NCBI RefSeq assembly: GCF_028858725.1
Contig: NC_084790.1
Span: forward strand, 34,265,031 to 34,329,030
DNA length: 64,000 nucleotides
Direction: 5' to 3'
DNA from: Colius striatus
Lineage: Eukaryota > Chordata > Aves > Coliiformes > Coliidae
Shown: positions 35,601 to 46,745 of the stretch, in pieces
Layout: the number at the start of each line of letters is the position of its first letter
Numbering within the stretch: position 1 is the stretch's first letter
Notes under the pieces: model-generated
What the model saw: only the letters and a program-made list of their open reading frames with translations
What the model was told of the DNA's origin: nothing
The model's database searches: none
Position numbers and translations under genes: made by a program

Positions 35601-38600
35601 AGAACAAGTCCATGGTGTTTTTGACTGGCACTGATACCACAGAAGAGCCAGCTGGGATGCCTACTGTTGCCAAAGTGACAGAAGAGTAACCTTTAATTAA
35701 TTTGCAGTGGAGATTTGGGGTTTTTTCAGTGAACAGAATACAACATCCACTATCTGTACACTGTCCTTGCAAACCAAACCATTGTTCTTTCATTAGAAAG
35801 ATCTGCACATTGTTGTAGGAAAAGCACCACAGCTATTGCTACCAAGTAATATAATAATGCTGTTGTTTACAACAATTACAGTCCTGAAGGGAGAATGCTG
35901 AAAAAGCCAAAGGAGGGGGAATGCTGGTTTTTTCCATCTTTTGGAACTCCAGAATATTTTTGTTTCGTTTTTCAGATGAGGAACACCTAACAAATTGGTT
36001 CTAGCAACGTAGGTATTTCCAGAGAAATGCAGTGGAATAGCAGTTTTCGGATATCTGTTCATTACTGAAGGTGATTTTCCTCACAGGAACAGCAGCAACA
36101 AGGATTTAAGAGCTGTAAATTCTGGTTAATACCAAGAAGCAGAAGATGAACCACTCTCCATAAAGCGCCAGCACTGAGAACTCCCCAGGGATATGAAGGC
36201 CTCAGATTTCTCTGAGCAATTTCCTACATGACTTAAGGATGAACCAAAAAGCAATATTCTCTGCTTCTACTCCCATCATATTTTTCCCCTCTTACTTCCT
36301 CAATTCATGGAATCATAGAATCAAGAAGGGGTTTGAAGGGACCTTTAGAGATCATCTAGTCCAACCCCCCTGCAGAAGCAGGTCCACCTAGGTCAGGTCA
36401 CACAGGAACGTGTCCAGGCGTGACTTGAAGACCTCCAAGGAAGGAGACTCCACAACCCCTCTGGGCAGCCTGTGCCACTGCTCACTCACCCTCACAGTAA
36501 AATAGCTTTTTCTTATATTTAAGTGAAACTTTTTGTGTTCCAGCTTCATCCCATTACCCTTTGTCCTGTTGCTAGATACAACAGAAAAGAGTGATGTCCC
36601 ACCCTCCTGACATCCACCATTTATGTACTTATAAATATTAATAAGATCCCCACTCAGTCTCATCTTTTCTAGACTAAACAGCCCCAGTTCCCGCAGCCTT
36701 TCTTTGTATGAAAGATGTTCCAGTCCCCTGATCATCTTGGTGACCCTGTGCTGGACTCTCTCAAGCACTTCCCTGTCCCTCTTGAGCTGAGGAGCCCAGA
36801 ACTGGACACAGGACTCCAGATGAGGCCTCACCAGGGCAGAGTAGAGGGGGAGCAGAACCTCCCTTGACCTGCTGGCCACACTCTTCTTGATGCATCCCAG
36901 GATGCCATTGGCCTTCTTGGCAACGAGAGCACATTGCTGGCTCATGGTTAGTTTATTACCAATCAGAACTCCCAGGTGTCTCTCTGCAGAGCTGTTCTCC
37001 AGCAGGTCAATCACCAGCCTGTACTGGTGCATGGGGTTGTTCCTCCCAGATGCAGGACTCTATGCTTGTCCTTGTTGAACCTCATGAGGTTCCTCTCTGC
37101 CCACCTCTCAAGCCGGATGAGATCCCACATGCTTTTCACAGCTATACCTACAGGCATTTGTTTTTGCAGTCATTTACAGTGTAACAGCAAGCCAGAGTCT
37201 CAATAGAGACATAAAGATAGACAGTGAAATGAAGTGTCTTCCTCTTCAAGGTGCAGGGAAGCAATGGGTAGAAAATCATAGATAGGTTACTGTCCAAAAA
37301 TCTGGCTCAAGGCACAAGCAAAAGAGGCAGCTGTTCAGAGTGGTACCACGGCAGGATTAACAGCCCCACTATCTGCATCAGAAGAGAGAAGGACTCACTC
37401 TCTGAAACATCCAAATGGCTGACATCAGCTGTCAGGCACAGCCCTCCAGCCCTAGCTCATCCTAATGCTGAAGGAGGGATGGGAGCTGTCCACCTGTGGA
37501 AAGAGGGGTCACTGCTGCTTTTAACCTTGGCCTTTAAGCTTAACCTTTAAGCTTTTCTCTGTGGATGAGTGTCTACCAGATGTGTCCAGCAGCCTGGGCT
37601 GTAAGGTGGGCACAGACTCACATGTGCCCTAGTTACATCTTGTGCAAGGTACAAGTGAGCTTAGGTTGGAAATATACCTTTTTATACAAGGGAACACTCA
37701 GGGCAGATAGCATCAGCCTGCAAAGTCAGCTCATAGCCCACATGAACACAACAGAAACAAATACCCTGTGAGCCACCTTGAGATTTGATCATCCCTCCAG
37801 AGCTGAAATGGAGTAGCCCTTTGGCTTGGGTTATTTGCTGTATCTGCAACACTCCTCCTTCACCTCTGCCCTGAATTGATTTCTTTCCCAACTAAAGTGC
37901 TCTTTCATGTCTGCAAGCCAAATGCTTCTGTGTCTTCTTACCAGAGCAGAAAACAGATTGAGTGCAGATTTTGAAGATGAGCAGTTTAAAACAAGACTCT
38001 CCCTATGAGGATATGCTGACATGAACTGTAGCAGCAGATGTAAAATGCCCTTTCCTTTCTTCTCCCTTTATTCCAAGAGGCTCCAGACACTCCCATTGTT
38101 CTTCCTTTCCTCCAGTTCTGCCAAATCCGCATCTCTGGGCTTCCATTCAAGTGCTTAATCCAGAGCAAGCAGACCAAGAAACACTGGACCCTAACTCTCT
38201 GTCCTTGCTAGTAGACTCCATAGCTTGCCTGAACTCAAGTACCTTCTCAGCAACCACGAAAATTTCTTTCACCTTGTGTGTGTGGCCGTAAGCAATAAGT
38301 CCAAAAAAAAAAAAGAAAAAAAGAAAAAAAAAAAAAAGAACCCTTGGCTATAAGTTTTGCTCAGCTAAGAAAAGCCAGACTCTTGCAGAGAAATTATGAC
38401 TCTGATTCCCCCTCAATTCCCCCTCACACAGTCAGGGTGAGGACCAGAATTCCCTGACCTCCCAAGCTCCTGCAGAAGGAAAGGATCATTAGAGTTCTGG
38501 ACTGTTTTAGTATTTTTCACTTTTCCCTACCTAAAAGAATAAATTCTTTTAATTCTTCTTAGTTTTATGGGCCTTTTGCTAGCTGTTGTGAATGCATGAC

Positions 38601-41600
38601 TCCCAAATCAGGACACCTGGGTCAGGCCATGGGTATTTACTGCTCAGATTGACCTCCTAGGAACATATGCATATGTGACAGTCACAACCCCTGTCTCACT
38701 TATTTTCCACTCCCTTTGGGCCTTGATGTTCTCAGCCCCTCATGTGGAGAAGGTTTATTAGAAATGGTCACAACTAGTAAGAACCCAACTCACCAATTCT
38801 GAAAATCATGGTGCTGACTTATCCTAGGGAGCTGCCCTGACTAAAATCTGAGCATGGTTTCCAAAGGAACTCCAGAAACATCAGTGTGTTTACAGAGCTG
38901 ACTCCTGGGAAGGTCCTTCTTTTAGCCACAGTATAAGGCAGAAGGGTCATATAAAGTGGCTTCTTCCCATCCTTGTCCTCCCATGCACCTGAGAGGTAAT
39001 GAGTGAATGATGACACATCCCTACCTCCTGCAGCATATTTTCAGTAACCTGCAGCAGAATTTGACTTCCCACACTAAGAGTAGAGACACAGGCTCCAACC
39101 TATGACTATGGAGAGGTCAGTGCTGCAACACAAACAGTGTGTTTGATATGGATAGGCTAACCTGAGGCATCCCCATGCAGGTTCATGCAGAGGATGGGCA
39201 GATGTCTGCATAAGCATCACAGGCCTAATACCCTTAGGAGGCCAGGACTTGCATTTGGTCTGATAATGCAAGTCAAAACTTCAGGTCCATCTCCTTTGTT
39301 GTCACTGTAACCTGGGTGAAGATGTCATTCAGCATGAGGGATTAAGGCTACCACAGGGCATAGGAGATTTTGTTACATTGGATGGAGCAAGCAAACAAGT
39401 CTTTCTAAGAAGAAGGACGTGGTCAGCCCCGGAAATATTCTGTTACAGGCTGCAAAAAAAGATGTGACATTTTTCTGTGTACTATTAAAAGAACAGAGAA
39501 TGAGGAGAGGGAAGTGCGTTGATTCCACACCTGCAGACTGCAGGGTTTGGACCTGCAAGGGAGATGAATGCTGTAGCCTGAAAGGAGAGAAGACGGAAAT
39601 GGGGAAAGCACAGATGAGGGAGTGAGAGGTCATGCTTGTAGGAGGACTCTGCTCCCTGCTCAAGGGGCTACTCAAGCAGAGTAAGAAAGCCACGATTTGG
39701 CCCTGTGCACATGAAGGGCTCTGCAACTGTGGCTGAAGCTGGGAAAAATGTAACCTCACATCTTTTTCAGGGCAGTCTCCTAGCAGCTAGATTCAGATTA
39801 GCAGCAAATTTCACCAGCAAAAGGGGAAATTCCTATCCTCCCTGCAGTGAGGTGAAGCCTGAGCTTCTACCCCTTCAAGGGAGAGACTGTCTTATGTGGC
39901 CTTTAGGGGTCCTGTTCCACCCAGAGGCTCACACTCACCGCAGCACTGCAGATACAAGACAGAACAAAAACTCAAGTGGGTTTCTCCTCCACCAGCCCTG
40001 CAACCCCTGGGAAACACTTCCTATGGCATCATTTCAAGCACAGATTAGATTTTATGTCTTCTGCCTAGGATGACCTGACATGTTTATAGATACTAACATG
40101 GCTAAGAGACATAAAATACTTGTCACAAGGTCAATAAACTGGTGCAAGGTAATCTAAACCAAATACAGACTTCTTTGGGAGTGAGGAAAGGAGATCTAAC
40201 AGTTTGACTTGCACTTTTCCTCTATTTGTATAAATTATTGTCACTTTCAGAAGCAACTATATTAGAGAGATCTGATTTGTTTACCACAGACTTCACTTGG
40301 GAGTGGGAGGTAAAGTGGATGTAATATGCTGGTATTTTCTTTCTCTTAAGCTGAAGAAGAAATCTATCCAATACACCACTCAGGTTGGGCAAGAGAGACA
40401 GTACTTGTGTGATCTCTAAGTCTGAGATGGGATAGTCCCTCAGGACACATACAGCATTCCAAAGATAGCCACTGGCCTCTCATGAGATGTTGCTTCCCTG
40501 AAATACAGCTAGCTTGAGCACACAGATGGGGCACAGGCCAGGGAGAAGAGAGTACTCTGCTTCCTAAAGGCACACCTAAATGATTTTTTTCCACCTTTAT
40601 GCATTTGCTGAAGTGAGAAAAGTAAAAACTTCAGGAAAGGCAACATGGTGCTGCTTTTGTCTGGCCACTTGGCATCAAGGAAGGGGACCGAAGGCAGGGT
40701 GAGCACACATCCAGCAGCCTCACACTGAACTGGGAGGTCTGATTTCATCTATTTACCTGCTTCAGCCACACGTTGGTTGTCATCAACTGATTCTTCTCAT
40801 CCTAGGGTGACACAAGATAGAAAAGACTGTAATACCAAAACAGGCAGCAGAAACAGACTCGTTCTGAGTCCAGCCCTGTGCCAAACAGAGAGAATCCCTA
40901 TGGTCCTGTTTCCCCATAGACCCAGGCTCTTCAGTCACTGTCGGAGGAAGTAAACCAATTGTCTAGGTGCTGTTCCCACTCTTGCTGAAGCTGGAAATCC
41001 AAAGTCTGAGGTTTCACAGCAAGCCGAAGGAGAGGAAAAGAGCAGGGAGACAGCAAGTCTCAGCCAACAAGTAGGGCCAGGACACGGATATTTGCAAGCC
41101 CACAGGGTAGCTCATCTCCCCACACTGCTCAGGCTGTAGTGAGTTTGGGAAGACACAAGCTGAAACGTCATCCTGAGTACATAAACAAAGCACAAAATTA
41201 GAGTCTCCCACATCACAAGGGGATACTGTCAAGGGCGGGGGGATATGAGCAGCACACTGTTAAGTGAGTACCTCCAGGCCCCGTGAAAATTCAACCGTAC
41301 TTTGGAGTGATGGAGGGGAAAGGGAAGGCAAACTTTCCACATGGGCAAAAACACATGGAATTGTCTGGTCTGCTTCTGGTCTGTCTTATATAAGTGGCCA
41401 ACTGGGTCAAGATACAAGCTGCCTTTGGTCTTAATACATGCTTGCTTAGAGTCAACAATGTCTAACCAGGTCTACTATTCCTCACTCTATCAGACAGCTA
41501 TCTTGTCATTAAATTGCAAATGTGGGTGCCAGGAACTGTCTGGTATGGATTGTTTAATTAATATTTGATGCAATGAGGCCTTATTCCCTAAGACCAGCAG

Positions 41601-44600
41601 GGAAAAAGGATCTTCAGGTTTGCTGCAAAGCAAATGAGTCTTGCAGTCTGTGCTGTGTGTGGAGCAGGAGGTCATATATCATCACACAGCATTTTGCTGC
41701 CCAGTCATCACTTTCTATTTCATGTGTCAGGAGGCAAAAGTCAACAGCATCACTAGCCCTCCCAGGCGGTTGTATGACTGTCTATAGAAGAAGGAATGTT
41801 TTAACAAGTCAGATACAAGACTTACCACATCCACAAGCTGTGATATCTTTAATCCAAAAAGGACTTTGATAGTGTTATTGGAGTTTTCCACAGGGCGGAC
41901 CCATTTCTGATAGCCTTCAAATAAGTGCTTGAGGAGTGCGTCCTCATTCTCAGCAACTGAGCTGAAGGCAGCCACATCTAGAAGACAGCAAAAGAGAGTG
42001 GGGGCATGCCAAAAAGCAGATGTGAGGAAAGGCATGCCCCAAAGTGAGGCAGAGCAATGATGTGAGATAAATTTACCTCTGGGCATCTCATCAGTCAAAT
42101 CTGTAGGAATTCAGATGCACAGACTCTCAGTACAGCCAAGGTGAGGGGAGAATACGGCAAGTTAGCTCAAGCCCAACACACACACAAAAAAATAATTGAC
42201 CACAGCAGTAAATACTTTGTGCTAGGTTTCTGTTTTCTGTTGACTTTTTGTATTGAGTCAAGGTACTAGCCCAGTCATACTTATTACCTTTTAGAAAATC
42301 TGGCAGCTCAGAGCATCAGGTGTTCTCTTTCACTCTGAGTAGCAAATATCCAACCTGAAAAATGCCACCATGAGAAAGACTTCTATTTTTTCCAAATCCT
42401 GTGGTTTACCACACAGAGCTGAGGCCACAGGGGAAATCTGGTTAGGCAATCCATGGCTGGCTGCCTTGCAGCTAGAAACAGCATGGGCATTTCAGGGCCC
42501 GGGGATTTCATTTGCACTTGTCTGGATTCTATAGCCTCTCTGAGATGGAAACTGCCCTGCACAAGGATCAGGCTGGTGGGAATCTGGGATCATTGGAAGC
42601 TACAGGGCCTGTAAGCCAGATCTGAGGAAGCCTCATGCAGCACTTGGGAATCAATTCTCTTTCTGGGGCTAACCAGAAGAAAGCAGCTGAATTCTCCCAG
42701 TCAGAGAGTGAGCTGAGTGAGCAACAGCATCTGTGGAGCAAAAATCGAAACAAACTCTTTTGGAAGCAGCAGAAGCTGGATGATGCAGTCAAGGTAAGGT
42801 CTGCCTACAACCAAGCACAGAGCCATCATGGTCTGTATCTACAAGTCAGGACTCCATCAGTCTCCACCACCGCACTCCTTCCCCCCCTTGCCACTATAAA
42901 AGGGGAAGGGAATTTCAGACTCTACATCCTTTGCCAAAAGCCAGCCCTGCTCCATGATGTCAAGGTGCTGATGTGACCTCTACTTCTTTTGTGCACACAC
43001 AGAGCACTCAGAGATGAGAAAGATTCCACCTCTCCTCAAAGGCATCATGAAGGAAGAGAAAACTCACACTCATTGGCCCTGTGCCACAGCAGTCACAGTC
43101 AATACTGCCATGTCAGCAGTCAAAGGGGACTCACCAGACACTGCCTGGGGCCTGCCTCATCTCTCATCCCCGTGCTCTGGCAGCCCCACTGAAAACAAGA
43201 TGCCTATGCCTGGTTTGCCAGGCAGCAGGCACAGGAGGGGTTTGCAGGCAGACTGTCAGGGCTGAAGGACCAGATGATGAGAGAGCTCTGGATCTGGGCA
43301 CCACTGAGGGGCTCATGCAGGCTGTGCAGTGAACATTGGGATGTCAAGCAGCCCCCAGCAGCAACCCTGTGCCATGGAAAGAGTGGAAAGGGTATCCAGG
43401 TCCAGCAGCACATACAGAGAGAAGGCAGGAAGCAGAGGGTAGTGCTCTACCATGTGCAGACGAAAGGGCATGACCATGGATCACTAGCCCTGTCCACTTT
43501 TCCCCAGCAGCTGCTGCCTGTCTCCTGGGTGATAGAGACAGGATCTATATGAGGCCATGGAAAAGGGGAGACCTGGCAGGAAGAAGCACAGGTGAGGGAC
43601 TGCCTGAAGGAAAACCTGCTCCCACATCACAGCTTCCCACTTGACAAAATCATTCCCTAATGTTGCCTGGGTTCTTTCAGCACAAGGTCCATTGTCATCC
43701 CCCCGCTTCCCACCACAGTAAATGCCCACTCCTCTTTGAGAAGCTGTAAACTCTCAAGCTTAATGATTGCCACTCACAGGGTAACAATTACTTCATTGTC
43801 AGGTGTTCTAGTATAGGCTGTGGGTGTCCTCTGCTCTTGGACATGAGTTGTGGTAAGCTTACCAAAGCCTGGGGAGGTGGAGGCAAGCTGTTCAGAGGGA
43901 GCTTTCAATGCTCCTTTCTGCCTGCACTGCCCCACAGACATGGATGGGTTCATGCAGCTGTCACTACAGTTTACAGCTGCCCCTGTGGTCACATTGTGTC
44001 TTTATGCTCTGCCATGAGCCTCTGAGGTATGCTTTTATCAACTGGGAAATGACAAATACCACTTCTGCTTGCCCCAGGGTTTATTCTCATGCTGGGTTTA
44101 ACCCTAGCTCCACAACAGCAAATGAGGGACAGTCTCCAGGAAATTTGAATGGCCTACCAAAACAAGCTAGACAGGCATTGCTTCTGCAACAAAGAGAAAG
44201 AGCATATTTCTCTCCCATCACTACCCACAACCTCAGTGGTTCAATCCTCTGACATCTAAGAGTCTTCACAGAGCCCCTAGTTCCCATCTTTTTTCACTTT
44301 CCCTTTCGGAGGTTGACAAGACTGCATAGTTGTTAGACACTGGAAATTTAAACACCAGAAGGCCATTGAAGAGCAAAAAAGTATAGAGCCAAAACATAAA
44401 AGATCAACTCCTAGCTTCATCTTAATGCTGGAATGCATTGGTCTGTGTTAATTCAATGCTAACTGCCTGCACGGGCATCCCATGGGCATAGTGTCGATTG
44501 CCGTCTCACAGCCCATACCTCCCACAGAGCACAAGGGCCCCCGTGCTCCAAGAAAGTATAGCAGAGGAATGGTAAAGTTGGCTTTGGGAATGGATATGTT

Positions 44601-46317
44601 CATTCTCTGCTGCTGGGGAAACCACAGAAAAAAGTGAAAAATACTTGAGAAGTCTCGCAAAGAACTAAGCCAGTAGAAGCAAGAGTGCTGTCTTTATAAG
44701 AAAGTCTCACTGCAGTAGAATAGTTTAAAATCATAGAATCAAGAAGGGGTTTGAAGGGACCTTTAGAGATCATCTAGTCCAACCCCCCTGCAGAAGCAGG
44801 TCCACCTAGGTCAGGTCACACAGGAACGTGTCCAGGCGTGTCTTGAAGACCTCCAAGGAAGGAGACTCCACAACCCCTCTGGGGAGCCTGTGCCACTGCT
44901 CCCTCACCCTCACAGTAAAATAGCTTTTTCTTATATTTAAGTGGAACTTTTTGTGTTCCAGCTTCATCCCATTACCCTTTGCCCTGTTGCTAGCTACTAT
45001 AGAAAAAAAAGGATGTCCCAACCTCCTGACACCCACCCTTTAGATATTTATAAATATTCATAAAATCTCCCCTCAGTCTCATCTTCTCTAGACTCAACAA
45101 CCTCAGTTCCCGCAGCCTTTCCTTGTATGAAGACATCCAGTACCCTGATCGTCTTGGTGACCCTGCGCTGGACTCTCTCCAGAAGTTCCTTGTCCATTTT
45201 GAGCTGAGGAGCCCAGAACTAGACACAGGACTCCAGATGAGGCCTCACCAGGGCAGAGTAGAGGGGGAGAAGAACCTCCCTTGACCTGCTGGCCACACTC
45301 TTCTTGATGCATCCCAGGATGCCATTGGCCTTCTTGGCCACGAGGGCACATTGCTGGCTCATATTTAGCTTATTATCAACCAGGACTCCCAGCTCTCTCT
45401 CTGCAGAGCTGCTCTCCAGCAGGTCAATCCCCAGCCTCTCCTGGTGCATGGGGTTGTTCCTTCCCAGATGCAGGACTCTGCACTTGCCCTTATTGAACCT
45501 CATGAGGTTCCTCTCTGCCCAACTCTCAAGCTGGTTGAGATCCCGCAGAAGTATGTAATGAGAATGAAGATATATTAAGTAGGGAAAAAAAAAGTCTAAT
45601 AATCAAGCCTCATCTAATATTTAAGCTAAATAACGCCATAGAGAAAATGCTGAACAAAGTAGCACTGCCTCTGAAAACCACAGGGAAGTGGCCGTAGGAC
45701 AGATGCATCCCTGAATTTAATATATGGTGCATAGAGAAAAGTTGGGGAGCTCCCTGGCAGGTTGCTGCACGTATAAGTAACTTGGCACTGTTTGCCATCT
45801 CCCCTCTCCCCCAGATTCCCATTTCTCTCTGTGGTGTGAACCAGGAGTTCCCCGCAGGAGTGGAAGAGATGGAGCAGGGAGTCTGCTAAACAAACATACA
45901 AAACATGGATAAATATAAGCAGGACACTTAGCCTTTCATCAGCTCCCCGGAGGCATTTCAGGTTTCCTCCTGGTGATAGAGGCCCTCCTGTAACACTCTT
46001 TAGGAGAGAGAGGTGAGATTAGGGTTTTTTAGTTAACTTCTACCCCACTCCAGTTATTAAAACCTTGTTGCCAAACTGGCTGTGTTGACAATAGAAAGAC
46101 TGCAGCTGATACAACTCTGTATTGCAAGTCAGACAGTGTTAAAAAGAGGACCAGGGGAAGCTGGCATCTACCTTGTCTCAGCAAAAAGTAGATAACTGGC
46201 TAGCAGAGAAAAAGATTTTAAACATCAGCAATTGGCTTGGAAGGAGAAGAAATTGCACTTACCTGAGCTGCTCAAACACAGTACAATCCATACAAACAGG
46301 CAAAGCATGGGCACCAT
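32604..46317 (-). CDS. CHRNB3: neuronal nicotinic acetylcholine receptor beta-3 subunit (six exons)
   Basis: Accessory subunit of pentameric nAChRs, usually with alpha-6. Coding exons in transcript order: 46317-46263, 41977-41826, 40801-40757, 35266-35157, 34926-34041 and 32738-32604 (55, 152, 45, 110, 886 and 135 bp), all with AG acceptors and GT donors and continuous phase. The total is 1383 bp, 460 codons plus TAG; human beta-3 is 458 as I know it. Features: leader [29 protein letters not shown]; Cys loop C154-x13-C168; no vicinal CC pair, so not an alpha subunit; M2 with the beta-3 type [20 protein letters not shown]; conserved [11 protein letters not shown] at the start of the cytoplasmic loop; amphipathic [16 protein letters not shown]4 in the last exon ending MWLNNAL. 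Nothing suggests a broken gene. Two similar CR1 copies sit in introns 1 and 3, in sense. Confidence 0.96.
36308..37126 (-). mobile_element. CR1 LINE, 5'-truncated, in CHRNB3 intron 3
   Basis: It begins on the plus strand with 'aatcatagaatcaagaaggg' and ends where CR1 similarity stops after 'gagatccc'. The minus-strand frame 36388-37032 (214 codons) encodes the C-terminal RT portion ([44 protein letters not shown]) and runs into the normal CR1 C-terminus ([18 protein letters not shown]). It is relatively young and sense to CHRNB3. Confidence 0.95.
38303..38340 (+). repeat. A-rich simple repeat in CHRNB3 intron 3
   Basis: Thirty-odd bases of A interrupted only by single G residues. It could be the tail of a retroposed sequence, but no element body is recognisable on its left. 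Confidence 0.75.
44730..45547 (-). mobile_element. CR1 LINE, 5'-truncated, in CHRNB3 intron 1
   Basis: Same 3' signature ('aatcatagaatcaagaaggg') and almost the same 5' truncation point as the copy at 36308-37126, with scattered base differences and small indels (a frameshift near 45010-45150 splits the RT C-terminal frame). Frames at 44806-45036 and 45219-45503 carry the RT C-terminal segments. Sense to CHRNB3. Confidence 0.95.
46263..46317 (-). CDS. CHRNB3: CHRNB3 coding exon 1 (signal peptide)
   Basis: The start sits in a near-perfect Kozak context (GCCACCATGG on the minus strand). Eighteen codons of hydrophobic leader and one base precede a gtaagt donor. The leftover G joins the exon 2 acceptor at 41977 to give ...[19 protein letters not shown], aligning with the start of other beta-3 proteins. 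Confidence 0.9.
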
Positions 46318-46500
46318 GGTGGCTTTTTCTTTAAATCTGGTATTTTGTTTTCATAAGCAAACCCTTCTGATCCTAGGAGGAGGTGAAAACAATCTAGTTA
46401 AAAATCAAGGCAGGCAGGCAAAAGAGCACCTTTCAAGCTTATCTTCCCTCATTATGATGCTCTCTAAAGCACACTTCATTGATTTTCAGTCAGCTGTCAC
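46318..46500 (-). promoter_or_regulatory. CHRNB3: candidate CHRNB3 proximal promoter / 5' UTR
   Basis: On the minus strand, upstream of the ATG, there is an E-box CAGCTG (46491-46496), an ATCAAT CCAAT-like motif, a GATAAG motif and AT-rich elements (TTTTTAA, TTTAAAG) within about 180 bp. The chicken beta-3 gene is known to be driven by a short proximal promoter with E-box and CCAAT-type sites. Matching this one to it is inference; the transcription start is not placed. Confidence 0.4.
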
Positions 46501-46548
46501 ATCTCCTAAGGCTAAAACAGGACTCTGGGTCCTAAACTCTGACTGATT

Positions 46549-46745
46549 TGTCTGTGGCACTACTTGGGCAGCTATAGCCACAGCAGTCTAGGAGTAGAAC
46601 TGAGGCAAGGTTTTTAAGGAGGAGAAATGTCTTTATTATGCTGCCAGTTCCAGCTGGGGGAAAAAACGGCCTGCAGATCAGACCTAAAGATAGATTACAT
46701 GCCTGCAAGATTGTTTGCTCCACTTATATCAGTTGATCTGACAAG
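46549..46745 (-). mobile_element. LTR-like segment upstream of CHRNB3
   Basis: Minus strand: GATATAAGTG (about 46722-46730), then AATAAAGACATTTCTCC (signal at 46632-46637), a pyrimidine-rich stretch with CTTGCCTCAG, and an end at ...CCACAGACA (46549). TATA, polyA signal and CA end in this spacing resemble R-U5 of a retroviral LTR. No target duplication was found and the U3 side is not delimited, so this could instead be ordinary promoter DNA of CHRNB3. Confidence 0.35.
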
